Shown here in pieces: positions 57,115 through 64,000 of a stretch of 64,000 bases of DNA. The notes beneath the pieces are model-generated. The model did not search any database and had not been told where the DNA came from. It was given only the letters and a program-made list of their open reading frames with translations. The stretch comes from Perca fluviatilis. Its lineage: Eukaryota; Chordata; Actinopteri; Perciformes; Percidae. How positions within the stretch are numbered: position 1 is the stretch's first letter; every line of letters starts with the position of its first letter. A program made the translations under genes and the position numbers. The stretch is from contig NC_053119.1 in assembly GCF_010015445.1 (NCBI RefSeq), forward strand, positions 3,132,788-3,196,787. Reading direction: 5' to 3'.

Positions 57115-58720
57115 GTGTCCCATGGGCTTACGAGAGTACCACACAGCTTGACTGTTCAGTGCCTGTTTCTTTAGCGGGTAAAGGTAGAAAGCACTCACGT
57201 CAAGAGATACATACTTTCTAAAACTAGTGTGGTGTAATTTGTAGCGATGCTGCGTTGCTGTGTAGAGAGGAATCCGCCGACACTGTTTCTTGATTATAAA
57301 GGTTTATTTACATCGAAGAAATCAGCATCATGTACAAGCCCTGCAGAGCTCGGAGAGGACCGTTTCCCAAATCTCTGATGGTCACTCTAAAGTTCTTTGT
57401 GTGTGTGCCACATGTGTATATTCCATGAATTGGGGTGGGATCGATAACTGACCAATGGCTTCATGCCAACTGGCTGTGTCTAAGAGTCCATTGATAATGC
57501 ATACCAGATGTCCAGAAAAGTGTCCAACGAATGTAGGCCAAAGTTCATCTGGGTTTCTCTGTTACCCAAAGCTTAAGTACAAATCATATAGAATATGCAG
57601 ATACAATAAGATGACAATATACCTCACTAGCAACGGGGCAGTTTGGATTGCCAGGCTCAGTGAAGATGCTCAGCTTACATCTTTAGCATTTTTGAATGCG
57701 TTTGTGGACAAAGTGATTGTTGTGGCACTCGATTGCTCCTAAACTTTGATAAATTAAAGCGCTGAAATTTGCTTCCAACCAATTACTTCGCTAGACTCAA
57801 ACTATGAACTCTAACTTTTTTTTAAATTAAATTCACCAAAGTTTTCCCACAATTAATAAATCCTTTTTGTACAAGTCTTCACAAACAATCTGCTCATTCA
57901 CACAGGGGGGTCAAATCAGGGTGCATTCAATAGTCAGCGTTTTCTTGCTTTCTTTCTGCTTGAATGATGTTTGCTCCCAGTGGTGCAGCAGCCTAACTGG
58001 GTTCACTCTCACTGATGGAGGTGAAAGCGAAACATCACTGGCTGTTAGGCTAGTTTGCAGCATTTAAATTCTGCACAGTGTATTCACTAAATAAATAGTT
58101 TGAAGTTTTACTCTATGTCTTATTTCAACTGCTGCTTAGATGTTCTCGAGGAAAGACCTTTCTGCCCCAACAACTCCTCCAAACCGTACGACGATATGCT
58201 GTGGGTTTACATGCACAGCAGGAAGTGGGGTATGGTCTTACCCCGTTTAAGTTAATTATCGGGTTATGCAAGTTTTCCCCAGGGAAGAATGGGGAGAATG
58301 ACCAGAGTGTAACTTTACCTCCGCTACAGTAGGATGGTAATCTCCAGCGTAGGAACGTGTAACATAGTTGAATGGGTTCAGGTTAAAATTCTACTAAATT
58401 GGCACAACTACTAGGCTGGGTAACCCCAGCCCGATCTGCCGGCGATTTGATTTCTCCCTGCAGCTCGCTCTGGAAACCTGTACATTTATCTATCCTGCCT
58501 CCGTTACAAATCTGCGGGGACCAATCACAAAGTGGCTTATCCACCTGGCGCGCAATTGGCTGGTTTAACACGATGACGATAGAGAAGCGATGGCAAGCAG
58601 CTTCTTGTTTACATTCTAATGGCGGCCACCGAAACGCAGCAACCTGTTGATACCGCTGCTACGTCACAGGTATCGTTGGTCTGATTAGTTGAAGGACTAT
58701 CCAATTGCGTACAGAGTCCA
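57115..58720. other. Intergenic, nothing firmly recognised
   Basis: 58400-58680 (CTGGGTAACCCCAGCCC..., CAATGGCGGCCACC-like) resembles a fish repeat with inverted CCCAGC motifs. No exon found. Confidence 0.35.
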
Positions 58721-58724
58721 GTGT

Positions 58725-59359
58725 TGCCAACTTAGCGACTTTGTCGCTAGATTTAGCTACTTTTAAGACCCCCTTAGCGACTTTATTTTCAAAAAAAACG
58801 ACTAGCGACAAATCTATTATTGTCCAGCGAGCACAAAAGGTATTTCTCTCCTGTAGCCGCCAAAACTGTCTTCTGTTCTGTGACTGAGGAGCAGCCTCTC
58901 CCCTTTCTCCTCATGTGCAGCAGCACTGCGCAGAGTGCACAGGCAGTTAGAAGGGGAGGGGGACAGGGTGTGCGGGGGCCGGTGTAGGTAGGAGAGACAG
59001 CAGGACGTGACGGGAGAAAGACTCCGCTGAGCTGGCCTGGCCCTGGGCAAGCCAGACTTCTTTGAGAATTCTTTATCGATCTTTTTCCCTCCCTTTGTTG
59101 AATTTCTTTTTTTTTTTACTTTAAAGATAGGCTACATAAGTAATAATTATAAAGGTAAGATAAATTCCTGTATTGAATTTGTGATTATTTGGCTAAAGAG
59201 TTCTATTTCTTTCTATCTACTTTGCTGACACAACCACTGAGCTTTATACAAATGATTACGTAATGATGTCACAAATATGCAAATGAGCGTATGATGTCAT
59301 CTAGTGACTTTTGGAGCTGGTGCTAGCGACTTTCATTGGAAAAGAGTTGGCAACACTGA
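58725..59359. mobile_element. DNA element with CAGTGTTGCCAAC ends
   Basis: The left end CAGTGTTGCCAACTTAGCGA and right end AGAGTTGGCAACACTG are inverted. TAGCGACTTT motifs recur near both ends. A reverse fragment lies at 26210-26425. No transposase. No target duplication could be identified. Confidence 0.75.
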
Positions 59360-60344
59360 TGATGTTCGGGTTCTGGTCGGGCTCGGTCACATCAGTGCGC
59401 TGATGACCTCATCTGTTGACATTTCCGAATGCCTTCCTTCTGTTGCTTAATAAAAAGCAGGCTTTTCCACACAAACCAACGTACACGTGTCATTAGTATG
59501 AGAAAAAAAAAAGATTTTCACTGTGTCGGGCTTGGACATAAATATCTTAATGCCTGTCGGGCTCGGGTTGGGTTCGGTTACTGCTGTGTCGGACGCGGGC
59601 CGGGCTCGGACAGAAAAATGCGGCCCGATCAGCACTCTAGTAAACGCACTGATTGCTGACCGGTCGTTTATTCCTCCCGTTTACAGCAGCGTTTTCAGTC
59701 CTCATATCTAAACCAGAGAACGTAGCGTTGCGGTTTTAAACTTGTAACGTTGTGATGAGTCACAGTTGGGTTAGGTTTAGGCACCAAAACTACTTAAGTA
59801 GTTTAGAAGTTTAGAAGAGAGGCAAAGAAATCACCCTCACTGCTTTTAGACTCAATTGTTGTATAGTTTTTCGAAAATGTTGGACTTAGTGTGCATACAA
59901 CGCACATACAGATACTTTACAAAATGATGCTACAAGCGTAGGACATCTCACGTCACAGCAGGGAAAGCACAAGTGGAACTAACATCGTTAATGAAGGATC
60001 AGCAGCGCTCACAACACAACATCCAGCCACAGTTAATGGTATTAGTTCCCCCCCCCCGTGTATTTCCTGCTGTGATAAGTCAAAATGTCCCTCAACACAA
60101 ATCTTCTACTTCGCCATGGTGAGTGACGTATGGTCTTGCAATAAACAGGACGCAGAGATTCTGCCAATTCCAGCAATATATAAACCACATTTCTGCGCTG
60201 AATTACCTCTGAAATTGAAAAAACATTGATATTGATGCTTCGTGCAAGCTGTCTCCCTCATTCCTCCATCAGCCCACATTCATGAAATCACACCACGACT
60301 CTTGCGTCGCCCAGAGAAGAGGCAGGCGTGTGCACGGTTGGTGG

Positions 60345-60380
<36 letters not shown>

Positions 60381-60934
60381 TCGTTAGCACCCTGAAATAT
60401 CAACTCGTGCCTGGGATATCTGGAGAGTGAGGGAGGGAGCGCGTGGCGGACTGTAGGCGGTCCACGGATCAGAGCCGCCTGATCTCAGACTGTGAAACAT
60501 TGACGGCTCCGTCAGCTCAGCTGCTCTGACATCTTGTTGAGACACGGGAGTTAATGTGAAATGCAGATCCTCGCCAATTAGCGTCCATCCCTGCTGTCTT
60601 GTTTCTGCAGGTCAAAGCCAAGTTCATCAATAAAATATGTGAGGAGAATTTAAAATACGTTAAGTCCCCAAGAACAACACCACCACCACGGAGCCAAGAG
60701 AAGTCTTTAATCTTTTCACTTTTATTTATTCATTGATTCAAAGCCTTCCCTGCCAGGAGTATATTTCTGCTGGGGAAAGAAAACTTACTCATCTATTTTA
60801 ATTTAATTTAATTCATTTAATTTAATTTCCCCGGTGTTCTGTCACTTCAGCGCTGAAGTGCGCATTAAGACGCTGCCAGGTAGCCGACTGGTGCAGCCTG
60901 GTCTCACAGAATTTCGTGAAATGATCACAAACTG
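59360..60934. other. Intergenic, unassigned, with repeat scraps
   Basis: 59360-59650 has GGTCGGGCTCGGTCACATC and GGCCGGGCTCGGAC motifs of a fish hAT-type repeat. 60347-60379 is a CA tract. The remainder is not recognised. Confidence 0.4.
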
Positions 60935-61372
60935 TTAATCAGTCCTTCCAGAAAAATATATTTTTGTGATTGTTGCGGCAAAAATCCTTGATTACGCGGC
61001 ACGTTTTCTTAAAAAAATGCAATGGAATATGCGGGATTTTATGCAATTTTATGCAATGAAATTGCGGGAACTTGCAAGAAAAAAAGTGATTAACACCCTG
61101 CTTTTCGATGATGTTCACCTCGCGTAATTACGTCACTTCATAACGTTCCCATGGCAACAGGGGAAAATGGCTGCTCTTGTGTGAAGTAAACGCAACATTT
61201 TCAACTTTCTGCTAAGATGTGTGACTTTTTTGCAACGAAAATGCGGGGGTTATGAAATCATGCAAGCCCCGCATATTTTGCGCAGAAATCGGCAATTTAT
61301 GCGGCAAAAGTGCAACTTTGGCTGATTATGCGTTGAATTATGCGATCACATTTTTCTGGAGGGACTGATTAA
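60935..61372. mobile_element. MITE with TTAATCAGTCC ends
   Basis: The left end TTAATCAGTCCTTCCAGAAA and right end TTTCTGGAGGGACTGATTAA are inverted repeats. TTAA at both outer ends may be a piggyBac-type target duplication or part of the repeat. Interior has TTATGC-rich motifs; non-coding. Confidence 0.78.
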
Positions 61373-61489
61373 CAGCGCGTTACGTGTTGGTGGCACGGAA
61401 TGTGTGAAAATTCCGTGTGTGAAAATTCCGTGTGGCCACCACGGAAAACAATGCCAATGTAAAGTCAATGAGAAGATGACGTAGCATTA

Positions 61490-61620
61490 AGAGCGACTAC
61501 GGTAGCGAGTAGTATATAAGGCCGAAATTCCGCGTAAGGAGGTTGGGGGGGTGGATGGGTCAAACAACACAGGACTTTCACCCAGGAGACGGGGGATCGT
61601 GTCCCACATGTCACGTTTCT
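61490..61620 (+). repeat. Interspersed repeat shared with 52860-53030
   Basis: TACGGTAGCGAGTAGTATAT, GGTGGATGGGTCAAACAAC and GACTTTCACCCAGGAGACGG. Confidence 0.7.
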
Positions 61621-61976
61621 TAAAGTCGCTTTCTTCTTTTCCTAAACCCAACGTTTTTTTGAATGCAATTCGGTGATGACGTCGCGTTGGGGAGACGTGT
61701 ATCAGCCTGGTACTAGAACTATGGTGACTGACTGGGATGAGGAAGAGGTGTTTTTACTGTCAGTGAATAGCACCGAGTGAAAGTCAATGTTTTCTGTATA
61801 TCTAGTGAGAGTGATCATGTCGTTAGTTCAGATGAGTACCGGTAAACTCATCTAGATCTAGAAAATAGAAGGCATCATGCTAGCTATGGGCTAACTTGCC
61901 AGTCCTACCTGTAAAATCCCCCCACGGTTGTAAACACCTTTTCGATTAGATATCTCACGTTTTACTAGCTCCAGTA

Positions 61977-61978
61977 AA

Positions 61979-62014
<36 letters not shown>

Positions 62015-62985
62015 CTTTATTTATATAGCACCTTTCACAGACAAACAGGGTCACAAAGTGCTTTACAGAAGGAACAAATAAAATACAATACAAAGCCATA
62101 TTGCTAACTAAATGCTTGTCTAAAAAGGTGTGTCTTTAGGTGTTTCCTAAAAGTTTCAACAGAGTCCAAGGCTCTCAGGGCTAAAGGGAGAGAGTTCCAG
62201 AGCCTTGGAGCCACCACAGAAAATGCACGATCACCTCTGGTTTCAAAACGTGTTCTGGGAACAGTTAAAAGGTCTTGACTTGAAGACCTCAGAGAGCGAC
62301 CAGAAGTATGTGCGTGCAATAGATCCTGGATGTAAGAGGGAGCTTGGCCGTGTAAGGCTCTATAGGTAATGGTTAAAATTTAAAAATGCACTCTAAAACC
62401 AATTGGTAGCCAGTGAAGAGCCTTAAGCACAGGAGTAATGTGCGATCTCCTGTTGGTATTAGACAAAAGTCTCGCTGCTGCATTCTGCACAACTTGCAAT
62501 TTGTCCATGGATGATTTGTTTAAACAAGTGTACAGAACATTACAATAATCCAATCGAGAGGAAATAAAAGCATGAACAAGCATCTCCATCTCTTTCTTAG
62601 AAACCACAGATCTAATCTTAGCAATGTTCCTGAGATGGAAAAAACAGGAACGAACCACAGATTTCACATGGCTGTTAAAACACATGGATTTATCAAAAGT
62701 GACACCCAGATTTCGCACATTACAGTCAGAGAGTGATAGAGCCCCAATGGCCTGTCTAATCTTAGGGGTGATGTTGTCAGGAGCAAAAATCATCACCTCA
62801 GTTTTGTCTGAATTTAGTTGTAGAAAATTGTCTGCCATCCATTTGTTAATGGAGGCTAAACAATTGTGCAACAATGAAAGTTTGTCGAGCCTATCAGGGC
62901 AAAAAGATAAATATAATTGGATGTCATCAGCATAACAATGGAAAGATATATCTTCAAAACTAATAACGTATTTACCTAGTGTTTA
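61977..62985 (-). mobile_element. 5'-truncated L2-type LINE with YADD motif
   Basis: Reverse-strand frame from about 62981: LGKYVISF, then HCYADDIQLYL (the catalytic YADD at about 62920-62931), NSDKTEVMIFAP, RNLGVTFDKSM, SSRLDYCNVLY, NAAARLL, ITPVLKALHWLPI. One in-frame TAA near 62377-62379 follows VHF. The same frame then continues through SGRSLRSSSQDLL, APRLWNSLP and THLFRQAFS to the stop at 62104. The 3' UTR ends in CTTA repeats (61980-62012 as TAAG). Only a single nonsense codon in some 290 codons, so this copy is relatively young. The first two-thirds of ORF2 and ORF1 are missing. Confidence 0.88.
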
Positions 62986-63301
62986 TTTATTACTTGGACG
63001 GGGATGCTGTTCGGCTTTTCACAAAACGACTCTGTTGGTCTGGCAATGCGAGACTATGTCTTTCTGACTGGTGGTATTCAGAGCTAAATGGTTCCTACGA
63101 TTCAACACGGTCTACAGCTAAACACCAGTCCACTTGATGGTTGTAATTAAAGTCGTTTTAGCTCATGACACGTCGTATTCAGCAGAACTTTCACAGATGG
63201 TAATGACTTCATATTATTACTATTTCTTGCAATTATTTTGCTGTTAAGTTGCTGGTCTTTTTGTCTCTTAATCTAATAATGTATCTTTATATTCTTACCA
63301 G

Positions 63302-63425
63302 CAGGGCCGGCGATTGCTATAGGCGAACTAGGTGATTGCTATAGGCGAATTAGGTGATTGCTATAGGGTGATTGCCTAGGGCGTCAAATGTGTTGGGTGC
63401 GCTGTGTCGCCCTTAGGTCTACTTC
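63302..63425 (+). repeat. CAGGGCCGGC-type hAT element start with short tandem repeat
   Basis: It starts GCAGGGCCGGCGATTGCTAT. A unit GATTGCTATAGGCGAACTAG is repeated about three times before GCCTAGGGCGTCAAATG. CAGGGCCGGC is a common start of hAT-type MITEs; the other end was not found. Confidence 0.5.
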
Positions 63426-64000
63426 TCATTAATAATTAGAATGACAAGCGAAATAAAACATGTTTATTAAACATGATCATCCTATGGTGCCCTCTCAGCC
63501 ACACATTTGCTTGTCAACCTGATTATTAGATTGAATTGATGGTTATTGCTGCTGCAGCCTGCCTTCCGTGGTCTGTGCAGCTTCAGGCAGATGTGTCCGG
63601 TTTGTGCTCAGTGTATTTGTGCAGTAGTTTCGGGTTTCCACCTCCAATGTAGAGCAACGTACGGTCACTTCCTTAAACTTTGTGTCATTCAGAGACCAGC
63701 GTCTCAAACGGGGCTCTTTGTCTGTCAGAAGGTCTGATATCTACCGTCTCAGCAGAGCAATCAAGTAATGCACAGCAGACTATGGTGCAGGTGGATTATT
63801 TTCTGAAATATTGTGGCTTTATTCTTGTAATAGCCTATTATCACTTTATTTTTCTCAAAATATCCCGACTCCTCCAAATCTCAGAGAGCACAGATGAGAT
63901 ATATTTTAAATGTGCACAAAGTCTTGAACATGAGAAATCTTGCTCAAACACATCTGAAATATTACAGTCCAGGGGTTTATTAATTCATTAAAATGAATTA
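63426..64000. other. Intergenic, nothing recognised
   Basis: Short ORFs at 63546-63991 have no recognisable family features. Confidence 0.4.

Overview
The window is nuclear DNA of a ray-finned (teleost) fish. The evidence is a relaxin-3-receptor-type GPCR gene, two 3' exons of a calmodulin-like 4 gene with vertebrate-style splice sites, and a repeat population typical of teleosts: Rex3/RTE and L2/CR1-type LINE ends, tRNA-headed SINEs, PIF-Harbinger, piggyBac-type and Tc1/mariner elements, and many long CA/TG tracts. The bulk is AT-rich intergenic or intronic DNA. No bacterial operon, CRISPR array, intact tRNA or rRNA gene, or viral gene was seen.

Layout. 1-6.3 kb holds the last two recognisable coding exons of calml4 (+ strand, 966-1154 and 5833-5930) with a poly(A) signal near 6218. 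Upstream exons lie outside the window. 6.3-20 kb is a nested repeat zone: a piggyBac-type MITE swollen by about 1.1 kb of CA/GA repeats (8670-10049), a DNA transposon carrying a 44-bp minisatellite and flanked by a 9-bp duplication (12062-13883), and a foldback-like element with 57-bp tandem arrays in both arms (about 16.0-19.2 kb) that is itself interrupted by a TTAA-flanked MITE and a PIF-Harbinger remnant. 20-26 kb has an L2-type LINE end, a local duplication, a hAT-like remnant and a palindromic MITE. 26.8-30.6 kb is a pair of related TA-flanked Tc1/mariner-superfamily transposons, one inside the other. The inner one carries an almost intact three-exon DDE transposase gene with two nonsense codons. 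31-38 kb is minisatellites and further nested MITEs, including a Harbinger Myb-like ORF remnant.

39031-40188 (- strand) is the one complete protein-coding gene, a single-exon rxfp3-like receptor of 385 residues in a CpG-rich island. 41-64 kb is again repeats: Rex3 end, LINE 3' ends, SINEs, a second foldback-like copy at 49.85-51.1 kb, a tyrosine-recombinase (Crypton-like) fragment at 56.8-57.1 kb, several TIR elements, and a 5'-truncated LINE that still shows its YADD motif at 62-63 kb.

The two host genes have unrelated jobs (a light-chain-like EF-hand protein and a peptide GPCR), and nothing in the sequence links them functionally. The most informative content is the stratigraphy: several insertions can be placed exactly because another copy of the interrupted repeat is present in the same window as an empty site. 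Family names rest on remembered motifs and repeat consensus features, not on a database search.
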